From the NCBI GenBank assembly GCA_963691655.1, contig OY829326.1, positions 141,936,998 to 142,000,997 on the forward strand: DNA of 64,000 nt. Reading direction: 5' to 3'. The position numbers were made by a program, and so were the translations under genes. Positions within the stretch are counted from its first letter, which is position 1. The number at the start of each line of letters is the position of its first letter. This DNA comes from Toxonevra muliebris (lineage: Eukaryota > Arthropoda > Insecta > Diptera > Pallopteridae). Below, piece after piece: positions 46,991 through 57,540 of the stretch. Below the pieces are notes generated by a model. That model saw only the letters and a list, made by a program, of their open reading frames with translations. It made no database searches and was not told the DNA's origin.

Positions 46991-47940
46991 TCGAAAAGAA
47001 ACTTTTAAAAAATATTCAATAAACAAGTCGACGATTTCTCGAATTGTTAACAGCTGTATCGTTGATCGTTCTTTTCGGGAGGGGGGGCGGGGGGGCGCGG
47101 TTTTCATTCGAAGGAAATTGACATTGACTTGCCATTACTGATGATGAGCCTGACCTCAAAACAATTACCAAAAATACTAAAAATAGCCAGAGGCTCATTT
47201 TTTTCAAATGATTATCAATGGGAATTCGGGTCATGATAAGGAATCCGGATGAAGTTGGCTTGTATTCCCAAAAATCGTGCAGTCACTGCATTGAAAGAGG
47301 TCTTCCGAGTCGGGGTGCTCTGTGCAATAATGGATTAAAGAATTAATTACATTTTAAGATTGTTTCCTAGAACTTTGGAGCTGATCCACTACTACTACCC
47401 TACATGGGCTTTGCGAATAAAATGGTTTCTAGTGTTTGTGAATGAATTTTTAATACTGAACACGAATCTGAGGTCAAAAATTTCCCATCACGCCACGTTT
47501 TGGAAAAAATGGGGTGGAAAACCCTAAAATAGAATATTTGGCAATTTTTAAAAATTGGAAAGCTAAACACTGGCGTGCTACAAACTACAAACAAATCCAG
47601 AAATTATAGGCTGAATCATGCCCTTCCAAATGAGCTCTAAACCCGAAACTGTAAATCAAAAACAGTTACTGACCTAGAAAAACTATGAATGCAGAATTGC
47701 TCAGCATCACCTTCTCTTTTTGTATCCGTAGTCAAACCTCATGTCGAAGAAAACAAATTGGATTTGATCGCATAGTGTAACTAAGATTTCAAATTTATTT
47801 TTTTTATATACGACTTTTTAGAAAGAAACCGATGGAAGTAAAAAAAATTTAAAAACTGTTCAATAGATTTTATTTTGACTTTTTTTCATCCACTGGCAAT
47901 TAATATCAAAAAATAGAAGAAAGTTTCCACATTTCGGAGG
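46991..47940. other. Non-coding stretch
   Basis: Includes a G-rich run at 47077-47095. Otherwise no gene or repeat recognised. Confidence 0.4.
47077..47095. repeat. G-tract with quadruplex potential
   Basis: GGG-A-G7-C-G7: enough guanine runs for an intramolecular quadruplex, and a likely site of base-calling error. Confidence 0.7.
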
Positions 47941-47943
47941 GGG

Positions 47944-47983
47944 AGGGGCCAGAACCCCCAAAACCTCCCTCCTAAATACGGCC
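47944..47983. repeat. Second copy of the GGCCGTATTTAG repeat end (inverted)
   Basis: acccccaaaacctccctcct followed by aaatacggcc is the reverse complement of the start of the repeat at 13978. Only this tip is preserved. Confidence 0.6.
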
Positions 47984-47991
47984 TTGATCTG

Positions 47992-48443
47992 CGTTATAGA
48001 GGCGGAAGACCTCGCAAAGAAAAGTGTAAAAAACTAACGAAATCACAAAATTGATGAAAGGGAATCAAAAAGTGGAACCGAGAGAAATAAAAAATACACT
48101 TAAAGTGGATATATCATCATCGACCATCAAGCGACGGACCAGCAAAAGTGGATTAAGTACATATAACATTGCCGAAAAAGCGTTTACTCTAAGAAAAATC
48201 GCTAACTCATTTTAAATTCCCTCATAAATACAAAAACTGAACTTTTCAACAGTTGCAAAACGTTTTGTTGTTAGTTGAGAGCAAAATTAACATGTGTGGT
48301 TCTGAAGGAAAATAAAGCGGTAAAGCACCAAGAAGGTTGTATTGTGGTCTGGGGCTGCTTTTCAGCTAATAGTATGAGTCCAACGCATCACATTCGAGGA
48401 ATTATCCAATACGAAGATTACAAAAACGTTTTAAGAGACATTA
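47992..48443 (+). pseudogene. Tc1-like transposase remnant interrupted by maT
   Basis: The plus strand gives RGGRPRKEKCKKLTKSQN, a stop, then REIKNTLKVDISSSTIKRRT (the paired-like DNA-binding helix region of Tc1), LRKIANSF, stops, and HQEGCIVVWGCFSANSMSPT, HHIRGIIQYEDYKNVLRDI, matching the 'VWGCFS...G...Y..IL' catalytic-domain stretch. Many stops and missing pieces. It ends abruptly at the maT insertion; the continuation is not seen on the other side, where a CACCCAG element begins 24 bp later. Confidence 0.75.
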
Positions 48444-48445
48444 TA

Positions 48446-49682
48446 TAGGGTGACAATTGTAAAGTGACGCAATACTCTGCAGCAAGCTTTGCCATTTACC
48501 GTTACTTTAATTTAAAAAGCAAATTCATTCATCATTGGCTTTGTTTTAAATTTCATTTGAATTTTTGTTATTACATTTTGAAATTTCCATAAAAATGGAC
48601 AAGGAAAATATTCGTCGTGAAATTATGAAATTTCATTTGGCAAATTATAGTAGCCGTCAAATTGCAAAGGCTTTAAATTTGTCAAGTCGTACGGTAGACC
48701 GAGCTATTATTCGATATAATGAAACTGAGGGTTTTGGAGATAGAGACCGGGGAAAATTTTCAACAGTTGCCACTACTGGTTTAACAGAAAAAATTCGTAA
48801 ACGAATCAAGCGAAATCCAAGGCGCTCAATGAGAAAAATCGCTAAGGAAGTGGGAGTAAACCGTGAAACAGTGCGAATCATTGCAAAATCAAAGCTTAAC
48901 CTTAAGCCGTACAAGCTCCGAAAAGCTCAAGATCTGACACAAAAAAAGAAAGATTTGCGACTGCAAAGATGCAAGGCGTTGCTACGCTCCTCCGTGTTAA
49001 AAAATGTTGAAAATATCTTGTTTACAGATGAAAAAATTTTCACGGTTGAACAACATTTCAATGCGCAAAATGACCGAGTTCAAAAGCCAGCTTCCGTTAT
49101 GGTATGGGCTGGAGTTTCCGCTAGTGCCAGAACCCCTCTAATATTCGTTGAAAAGGGTGTTAAAATTGACCAGGTTGTTTATCGGAGCATTTTAAATGAA
49201 CATGTTCTTCCCTGGGCCCAAGATACATTTGGAAATGAAAACTGGACTTTCCAGCAAGATTCTGCACCTTCCCACATGGCAAAATTAACGCAAACATGGA
49301 TAAAAGACAATTTTTCTGGATTCATAACATCTCAAGAATGGCCACCTTACTCCCCAGACTTGAATCCAATGGACTACTCTATTTGGAGTATTTTAGAGAG
49401 TAAGGCTTGTGCATATCAACACCACAGTCTGGAGTCGTTGACAAATTCATTAGAGAAAGCCTGAACTGAAATTGATCAGGAAGTCCTGCGGCGAACAGAC
49501 CAACGATTTCCCGATCGATTGAAGGCATGTGTGCAGGCTAAAGGAGGTTATATTGAATGAGGTGGGGTTCAAATGGATGCTTATATATTCAGGAGTGTTA
49601 ACACTTAATTGTACTTAATGGAAGTACGTCCTTTTAAAAATAACTGCTGAAATGTGTGCGTCACTTTACGATTGTCACCCTG
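48446..49682 (+). mobile_element. maT-type (DD37D) Tc1/mariner element, near complete
   Basis: 1237 bp. Left tip TAGGGTGACAATTGTAAAGT and right tip (inward) CAGGGTGACAATCGTAAAGT differ at only two positions over about 26 bp. TA duplications at 48444-48445 and 49683-49684. One transposase gene with a single stop. The best preserved TE in the window, so probably among the youngest. Confidence 0.93.
48595..49560 (+). pseudogene. maT-family DD37D transposase with one nonsense codon
   Basis: ATG at 48595 opens a 322-codon frame ending at the TGA at 49558-49560, broken only by TGA at 49462-49464 (codon 290, probably a former Trp). N-terminal HTH pair: SSRQIAKALNLSSRTVDRAI and RSMRKIAKEVGVNRETVRII. 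Catalytic residues are D145 (NILFTDEKIFTVEQ), D222 (WTFQQDSAPSHMAK) and D260 (PPYSPDLNPMDYSIW), with 37 residues between the last two, the maT spacing. The normal C-terminal end ACVQAKGGYIE follows the stop. NDRVQ joins PASVMVW directly; relatives as I recall them have about 20 more residues there, so a small in-frame deletion is likely. An upstream TTG at 48565 is not needed as start. Confidence 0.92.
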
Positions 49683-49706
49683 TACTTTCTTCCGTACGCT
49701 AGCTTG

Positions 49707-50657
49707 CACCCAGAAAAATACCCATCTCTAAAACAAAGAAAAAGTTTCCTCAAATTGAATCCACGAAAATTTCTCTCGTTTAAGTAAATTTTCCCCAAAA
49801 TGAAGAAAAATATGCGCAGTTCATGGAACCATGGTGTTTTTGAAGTATGTTATTTCTTCATTGTTACAAATTTAGTTGTATAGAAAATGTAAGAAAGAGA
49901 CGAATATGCCAAAAATGTTCTCCATACAAAATTTTAGTATACACAAAAACTAGCTTTACTCTTTTGGCCTTAGCCGACAATCGCGTACGCTTTGCTTTTC
50001 TTTTGAATTTTTTAGTTGGCGTCTCTATTTCAAGCGAAACGGTTGTGTTTGTGGCTGTTGATATATTTTGTGAAAAAAAAAAATAAAATATATTGAAAAG
50101 ATATAAATTTCAATAAACTTCAATTTATAATTTTTTGATGGCCACAAGGAACTTTTGATCATTTCAAGGCGACGACGCCTGTAGTGTATGCTAGAATACG
50201 TATGAATGTAAACCTTAATACTTATTAAAAATAAAATAATAAATGAATACAAGTAAAAAAAAAGGATTTCTATGCCTTTTAATTAAAACAAAATTGTAGA
50301 AAATATTCCATAAGTTGAGGATTTTTTTTTCTAAAAAGGTAGTAAATTTACTTCAATTTATGGAAAATTATTGAGGAAAATTTTACCTAAATTATATACA
50401 ATTTCTCATATTGGAATAAAATATTATTCATTTGAATAACGAAATTTCTACAAATTGAAGACATAATTCTTTAATTTATAAAAAACTTCCTTCTTTCATA
50501 GAAATTTTTCTCTAAAATAAAGAAAAAATATTTCCTCAATTCAAAGAAATTTTGTATATCTAAATGAGGAAACCGTTTCTATGGCGCCAAATCATTCCCA
50601 TTTTTCCTCAATTTGATAGCCGTTTTTCTTCAAACGAGGTAAGTATTTCTCTGGGTG
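49707..50657 (+). mobile_element. CACCCAG-ended element, copy 2
   Basis: 951 bp. Left tip CACCCAGAAAAATAC and right tip (inward) CACCCAGAGAAATAC. No coding content; many 'ttcaatt(t/g)' and 'gaaaattt' words on both strands. A complete paralogue of 44226-45345 in reverse orientation. Flanks show no clear duplication, so the class is undetermined. Confidence 0.75.
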
Positions 50658-52694
50658 TGGAAATGCCAAAGTGCATGTCTAAATTTTCCTTCATTATATA
50701 TTTATGTTATCGGTCGAATTTTCGGTTTCTGGCGGTCTTCGCGAGGATAGTTTTTCATGTTTTTCACAGAAAAATTTTAGGTAATAATTCATTGAAACCA
50801 CTCGGAAACAGTCACTGCATGGCACGGATTTGAGCACGGGCATTTTGCTATGTGGGCGGTAATTTTACCTCTCCCGTCTGCACATTTTCCTGAAATTTCG
50901 TAATATTATTACAAATCCTCTATTAATTTTGGATTTTTCAAAACTCACCAACTGAAGCGATCTTTTTTTTGGAAAGCAAAAAAATTATTCAGTTAAAGGT
51001 TACGAGTCGAATCGTCTCTTCGGTGAACCTATAACTTGTCATTTATTAATATGTAGTCCATGACGATATGTGTCGAATATGCAGCGAAGAGATCTATTGA
51101 GGGGTTTATATAGTGGGTAAATGCACTAAAAAAAGGTAAAAAAAAGAAGTCAGGCAACCGACTTCAATATCGTGTTCTTCAAAAGCAAATTCAACAATGA
51201 TGTGAGATATTTATAAATTAAATTTCACATTGAGAAAAAGTAATGAGAAATTAAGTAAAAATGCACAACAAATGCATACAAATTGTAAGAAAAAATAAAA
51301 TACTACAAACTAAAAAAAAAAATTACAAAAAAAATATTAAAAATATAGAAAAAAAAATCGAGATAAATATATACAACAAAAAGAAATAAATTATGGCATA
51401 AACAGCAGCCACAAACAAAAACTGCTGTACACATTTGGAATAATATTTTTTACTTTTGGGGAGCTATATACAAAGAAGAGTGGAAGAGCGGCTGATTGTG
51501 TTGTGGTGGTGATGATGGTGAGGCACCACTCATTCATGACAAGAAACGGAAGATATTCAAAATAAAAATAAAAAAAAAAAAACAAAAACCATAATTCGAT
51601 AAAATAAAGCAAAAATGAAAATAAAACGAATCATAAAAAAAAAGGAAAAAATCTTCTTAGCGCTTATTCACAATTGAATTATTTATTATGATTTAAAGGC
51701 GGGCGGCACTCCTCAGAGTGCGTAGTTACCATAACCTAAAAATCTTTAACGAAAAGTACCAAAAAAAAAACCAAAAAAAAAACACGTTGAAAGCAACAAA
51801 ATTAACAACAACAACTGAAGAAATAATAATAATAAAGAAAAAAAAAAGTTTTCCTGTTTCGGTCGGTTCTTTTTTCTATTTTTTTTTTTTTTTTGCTTTT
51901 AGAACTGCATTAAATATCTTCATAAATAATGTCACCATAACTGTGCCAAACATTAATGACGTCATTGTGTATAGTTGGTATATTATTAGATTTTGTGGCG
52001 TTGTTGTTGTTATATGCGTGAGTAGTAGTTGAGGGCCTACGAGTTTTTTCCTTCTTTTTTTTTTATTCTAAACGCGCACATAATAAATTTGTTTCGGTTT
52101 CTTTTTGAGTCGAAGAGTTTTGACATAACATGAGGTTGAAGCGAAAACAACAAAAAAGCAAAAAAAAAAAAAAAAGAAGAAAAATATTTAAAGTTTTTTT
52201 CATTGTATACCACAAAGAAGCGTAGGGAGTAGACACTATTTTCTGTAGTAGAATCTAATAAAAATAGACCACATGCGTGGTTTTTTGTGTCTTACAAACT
52301 TATGGAAGTTTTTGAAATTAGGTTGCAAAGTGTTGGTATTTTTTGGAAGAAAATATCCGGGAAACTTTATTGCTATTTGTGAAGATTACACCAAACAAAG
52401 CTGAAAAAGAAAAAAAAAAAAGTTTTCTAAATTTGTCTGTGTTTCTATTGTAGCGGATATGATGAACTTAGATTGCTTAGCTCATTAAAGAAATTTATTC
52501 AAAAGAAAAACTTCCTTTAGAAATTCGAAATTTTGATTTTTGTCAGACTCAAGAACAAGAGTAAATATTTCCGGAGAATCCGAATCTGACAATGGAAAAA
52601 TTCGTCATGTTTGCATTTTAAAGTTAGAATTTCTCAAAATACTGAATTGATTTCAGATTACACAGACCAGTGCTATTTATATTAGTCATCGGAT
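50658..52694. other. AT-rich non-coding stretch
   Basis: Long A runs and (CAA)/(AAT) patches. At about 51040-51100 a LINE zinc-knuckle scrap may be present. No host gene recognised. Confidence 0.45.
51055..51100 (+). pseudogene. Possible LINE zinc-knuckle scrap
   Basis: Reads HDDMCRICSEEIY before a stop, closely resembling DDTCRICDVEEE of the LINE at 25.06 kb. Too short to be sure. Confidence 0.35.
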
Positions 52695-52698
52695 TTAA

Positions 52699-53119
52699 CC
52701 CTTAGCCATCAAAACGGATATGATTGGCACCGTAACAGTTTTCTGTATCTATCATATTATTTAAGGGAATCACCAAGTTTTTATAAAAATCTGTATAGCT
52801 GTTAGCGTCAGTCAAAGTAAAAATTTTACGAAAATCAGAAAAATGAAAAGAAGGAAAAATAAAGTAAATAGGTCCTTTTTATCAAGAACACCACACTTAA
52901 AAAAAAAAAAAAATTTCAATCATTATTTAAAACCCCTCTTCAGGATCTGATAGCGCTTCTCATGATACCAGCTGTATGGAAAAATAGCAATAAAACTCTA
53001 GCTTTTTTAAGTTTCAAAACTCCAATTCTGAGTTAAATGATCTATAAGTGATCAAAAACCAATCAGTTTCATTAAGTTGTACTTGTATTTTAAATTTTTT
53101 GTATGGGAATACTAGTAAC
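52699..53119. mobile_element. Diverged relative of the piggyBac-type MITE
   Basis: Starts after TTAA (52695-52698) with CCCTTAGCCATCAAAACGG. Aligns with the 29.0-kb copy over its left half ('gccatcatcaaaacgg', 'tagttttttgt', 'caccaag', 'agcg-cagtcaaagt') and ends near TTAA 53120-53123 with a degraded tip (gggaatactagtaac). Confidence 0.6.
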
Positions 53120-53261
53120 TTAACCCTTTCAGGCATTTTCCCAATAAATTTAACAAGAGCATGTGACAAAAATCGTGATACACACAGTAACCTGACGGTC
53201 ATATCAGTCACTTTAGCTGAGATTGTTTTGCAGATTCGTATTAACTGGCATCAAATTAGTA

Positions 53262-54029
53262 GGGGAGTGTTGTCAGGATTTCGAGCATGTTTTGACTTTT
53301 GCTCATAACTTCCGATGAATGCCGAATTTTTATTAATGTTGCATATCATTGGATATATCTCACAAATTGCAATGTTTTTGCTGAACATTAAAATATAATT
53401 GAGTTAATAGTTCAGGAGTTATGGACTTTTACAAAAAAAAAAAAACGAAAATTGTGGTCAGGGTCGGAGCACTGTAAGAAGTGGAGGAATATGATTGAAA
53501 ATAAATAACATGTAAATTAAAGAAAAAGGAAAAATTATACTTAAAAACTGGCAAAAGAGACCTGAAATAAAACTCTCTCTGTGCGAACTTGAAGGAAAAT
53601 TTGATTTTTTATACACATACGAAACGGTACGATAAAATGAGACGACAAACTTTCACGAGTGAAAATAATCTATTTCCAGAGTCAAAACGTATCATTACAA
53701 CAAAATTTTCAGTGTTCCGATCTGGATTACAAGCACTGCTCCGACCCTGACAACACACGTCACTTAGCGTCGCATCATTTGGAGCATATTTACGTGATGC
53801 AAACACCATGAAATGTTAAAAAGTTTTTTGGCACTGTTAAAAAGTTTTTTTTACTCTTTTCTAACACTTATATACACTTCACGCTCTTAACTCGAAATGA
53901 CAAAAAAAAAGTTTGCTTTCGTCATGACAAACAATACTATATATTAACTTAACGAACGCCTGTGAGGTATAACGGAGAAAACGCCACTGCCCTGACCTTG
54001 ACAGCGCCCCGACCATGACGACACTCCCC
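53262..54029. mobile_element. TA-flanked MITE with GGGGAGTGTTGTCA ends
   Basis: Left tip GGGGAGTGTTGTCAGG, right tip (inward) GGGGAGTGTCGTCATGG, TA at 53260-53261 and 54030-54031. A second, inner inverted pair, gtcagggtcggagcactg (about 53457) and cactgctccgaccctgac (about 53734), suggests either nested copies or layered ends. 768 bp, no transposase frame. Confidence 0.8.
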
Positions 54030-54031
54030 TA

Positions 54032-56140
54032 TACGTGCAATTTTCAGGTTTTTATTTCAAGCGGCTGATTTTCGTGCCTGAGAGGGCCAACTCACAAGCT
54101 GTCATATACTGTCGTATAATTTTGTATGACTATGACGCTAAGATTTTGGAGAGAATATCAACAACAGATGTACCATCTTAACAAAAAAAACAGAACTCAA
54201 ATCGAAACGATGAGAACGCCACACGGTGCTTATCCCTGGAACTTTTTAAGCAAGGTAGTATGATTGTGGTGGCACTAATTGAAGCTACAAAAATTTGAGA
54301 ATGCGAAGTAAAATGGCGGGGCTTTGATGAGATTTTATAACTGTCCCATTTTGAGTGTGAGCTGCATAAAAAGGAGTGTAAGTACAAACATTTAAGTTTT
54401 TTGTTCTTTTGCCTGACTACAACCGATTTTTTTAAGTTTTTGGTTTTATTTTTGTTAATTAAAATAAAGTCTGTACCTAAAATATTTTTAATATGAACTA
54501 GGATTTTTATTTTTGAAGCTCAACCCAATAGTAGGGCATTTATAACCCGTGTCGCACTTTGAGTGTGAGTAGCTGTATTTAAATAATAATTGTAACCATT
54601 TCTACAATCCCTTTCCTATTTTTCTTCTTCAACTTTTTTTATGTATGCCTGAATGTAGCGTGCAAAATTACCTTTGTACTACCTTAAGGTTTCATATCAA
54701 ATTGTAAATTTTAATTTTGTTTTTGTTTTAAAAGCCAAAACGTTAGAAAAAATATTGTCATCAATAACAAAACAAAAGCTAAGACCATGTAATGTAATGT
54801 TCCCCATTATGTCAAGGTCATTAATGACATTTAGTAGTTTCACATTTCTTTTGTCAGTTTCAGTTTCTTTTGCATTCATTCTCCTTTAGGCATTCGTTTT
54901 TTGACATTTGACATTTATGCAAAATAATGCACGGCACATTTATTAACAGGGTTTTAAAACATTTAAAGGGCTTATTTTGTTTGTATGTTATTTCGCGGCT
55001 ATTTGTCTTTTCTTTTTTCTATTTTCTGTTTTTCTTTCTGAGTCTAAGGTTGTCGTGCTTGACTTTAATAAAAAAAAAAAACTTCTATTGTTAGAAATAA
55101 TAATAAAAAAAAAATGGATACATAAATATTTGAGGTTATGGTTTTTTTCGGTGTGACAAAAACTTGTTATAATATTGAGGTTATAAGCAGAAATTGCAAA
55201 ATATGAAGATTTTACATTTAAAAAAGATTTATAACTTGTCGGCAAATGTGTAAGATTATTTTTTTCTTTTATTTTTAAAGAGAGAGGGTATCTCTCAAAA
55301 GAAGTGCGTAAAAGTAAGAAAAGAAATGGTTTTTTAAAAAATGTAAGGTGATATATTGTTGTTAACATTGTAGCGCTTGAAGCATTCAAGTTGTTTGCTA
55401 ATTTCTCATTTTTGTTTTTTTTTTTCTTTTACTTAATTATAATGATTTGGAAAGGTAGTAGTTTCGTGCTTAGAAAATGAGTAACTAGTAGTTAGCCACT
55501 AGTTTATGTTAAGCTTCTTTCACTAAATTACTACAAAGCGCTAATATTTTTGCACAAGAAAAAACGAAAAAAGTTAATTAATTGGTATAATCGATTTTGT
55601 GCGAATATTTTTAATAAAATTTATGACTACAAAATGAGTGAAATTTGATTTGTTTAGGTGTTTATTAAGAGTGATTCAAGAGTTTTTTGTTTGTTGGTTT
55701 CAGACATGAGTTAGAATAAAAGAATGTAAATATCGTTACTTTTGAAATTTGGAATCCAGGGTTAACGATGAAAGCTTTGATAAAAAGACCAGGAGTGTTT
55801 TATTATGTGAGACTTACGTGCTACCAAGGAATAAAGCCGAATCAATATAACGTTCCGATTTCGGTTTCGGTTTTCTCAAGGGTTTCGGTACCGGCTTCGG
55901 TTTTGTTCTGCAACATTTACGGCTTTGAAGGAAAGTAATCAAAATAAGTTTGACCATCAATCATGAGATTAATTACTAAATAACTAGTAATCTTCTGAAA
56001 CACGTGTGATTCAAGAACTATATAAGATTAATGGCCATATTCCATCATATTTGCTTAACTCTACATACCAGAAATTTAATTATTATACATAAAGAGTCCG
56101 ATCGATTACGATCAAAGCCGTAAAAGAATGCAATCAAGTG
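54032..56140. other. AT-rich non-coding stretch
   Basis: A repeated phrase ttgagtgtgag(ta)gctg occurs near 54351 and 54560. A ttcggtttcgg/ccggcttcgg patch lies at 55856-55905 resembling the subterminal words of the hAT at 28.1 kb. No gene recognised. Confidence 0.45.
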
Positions 56141-56226
56141 ATTGATTGCAGTTATTGAATTACATATTTGACTCCAGAATAAAAAATGCAGTTGGAAGTC
56201 TTTCTTGGAGTCGCCGATTGGTTATT

Positions 56227-56722
56227 ATTATTAGTATTTAGGGGAGCTCAAACAGGCAGGTACTGCGACTTAAAAGATATTTTGTGCCGTTCCCCATTTT
56301 ATGACAAAAGACGTTCAGCTGACCTAATAAAAGTCAAGACATCTTTTGTAGAAGAAGATTTTATATGATTTGCCGTCAGAAAAGGATTACCAAAAATTAT
56401 TTCTCTGAGCCGAGCCAAGGCCGGACATTCACACAGAATGTGATGTGTCGTCTCGTCATCTTCCAGACATAGACGATACTCTGTCTCATTGGACAGACCT
56501 ATTTTGTTTAGGTGATATCTGAGCCCATAGTGTCCAGACATGTAGCCCACCAATAGCCTAAGGTCAGGCTTGGAATAAGAGATGGGCTGATTTTGGGCAA
56601 ACGGAATGATAAGTGCTTTTGCCTGTCTTAAACCTGAGATAGAGTTCCAATACTCTAGCCATTTTGCCTTAGACCACACGTAGAGACCCAGCTGACTCCG
56701 CAGAACGGATCGGGGCCAATGT
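56227..56722 (-). mobile_element. 5'-truncated LINE insertion with (TAA)n tail and 14-bp duplication
   Basis: The minus frame (56299-56739) reads VWSKAKWLEYWNSISGLRQA, LLVGYMSGHYGLRYHLNKIG, the knuckle YRLCLEDDETTHHILCECPA (first Cys replaced by Tyr) and LREIIFGNPF, the ORF2 C-terminus of an I/Jockey-type LINE. The trailer ends in (TAA)n at 56227 side. Target duplications gccgattggttatt are at 56213-56226 and 56723-56736. The apparent start codon MNNQSAH lies in flanking repeat DNA, not in the LINE. Confidence 0.88.
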
Positions 56723-57373
56723 GCCGATTGGTTATTCATTTAGAAAAGTCTTTGTTAGACTCAAGGGAATGCAATCTTTTTTTTTTTGAAATCATGAGAC
56801 TCCAAATCTTATGACTCCAAAATCATGACTGCTTTGAAGTCACTTGAAGTCACTTAAATACCCTTGAACTCAAATAGTCATTTGGAGTCAATTGCAATTT
56901 GCAGTGAATTGAAGTCACTTGAAGTCTTTTGGAGTCAATTGGGAATTTGAAGTCAATTGGAGTCACTTGAAGTCAATTTGGGGATTTGAAGTTAATTGGA
57001 ATCAAATAGAATATGAAGTTAATTGTGTATTAAAAATATTCAATGTGCCGATTGGTTATTCATTTAGAAAAGTCTTTGTTAGACTCAAGGGAATGCAATC
57101 TTTTTTTTGAAATCATGAGACTCCAAATCTTATGACTCCAAAATCATGACTGCTTTGAAGTCACTTGAAGTCACTTAAATACCCTTGAACTCAAATGCAG
57201 TCATTTGGAGTCAATTGCAATTTGCAGTGAATTGAAGTCACTTGAAGTCTTTTGGAGTCAATTGGGAATTCGAAGTCAATTGGAGTCACTTGGAGTCACT
57301 TGAAGTCAATTGGGGATTTGAAGTCAATTGGAATCAAATAGAATGTGAAGTTAATTGTGTATTAAAAATATTC
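56717..57373. repeat. 324-bp tandem duplication of TGAAGTCA-array DNA
   Basis: The unit starts caatgtgccg at 56717 and again at 57041. Both copies contain tttagaaaagtctttgttag and the same series of gaagtcactt/ggagtcaatt words, differing by few changes. The caatg at each unit start derives from the LINE 5' junction, so the duplication came after the LINE insertion. Confidence 0.88.
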
Positions 57374-57394
57374 AAATTAAATTCAAAGTAGCTG

Positions 57395-57540
57395 TTCACA
57401 CGGACGAAAGCATGAACGCCTGTTTTAAGGAGAGAGGTAGAAAAATAGTTAGTAAGAAAGACAAGCGAGTTTCTATCTCTTTATTACAATTTTTCTACAT
57501 CTCTCTTTAGGACAGGCGTTCATGCTTGCGCCCGTTTGAA
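57395..57540. mobile_element. Small foldback hairpin element
   Basis: 52-bp arms (57395-57446, ttcacacggacgaaagcatg start; 57489-57540) pair over almost their whole length around a 42-bp loop. No clear duplication. MITE-like. Confidence 0.7.

Noticed and set aside
56299..56739. Intact 146-codon gene
   Set aside because: It is the C-terminus of a LINE fused to repeat DNA that supplies the start codon; the zinc knuckle lacks its first Cys.
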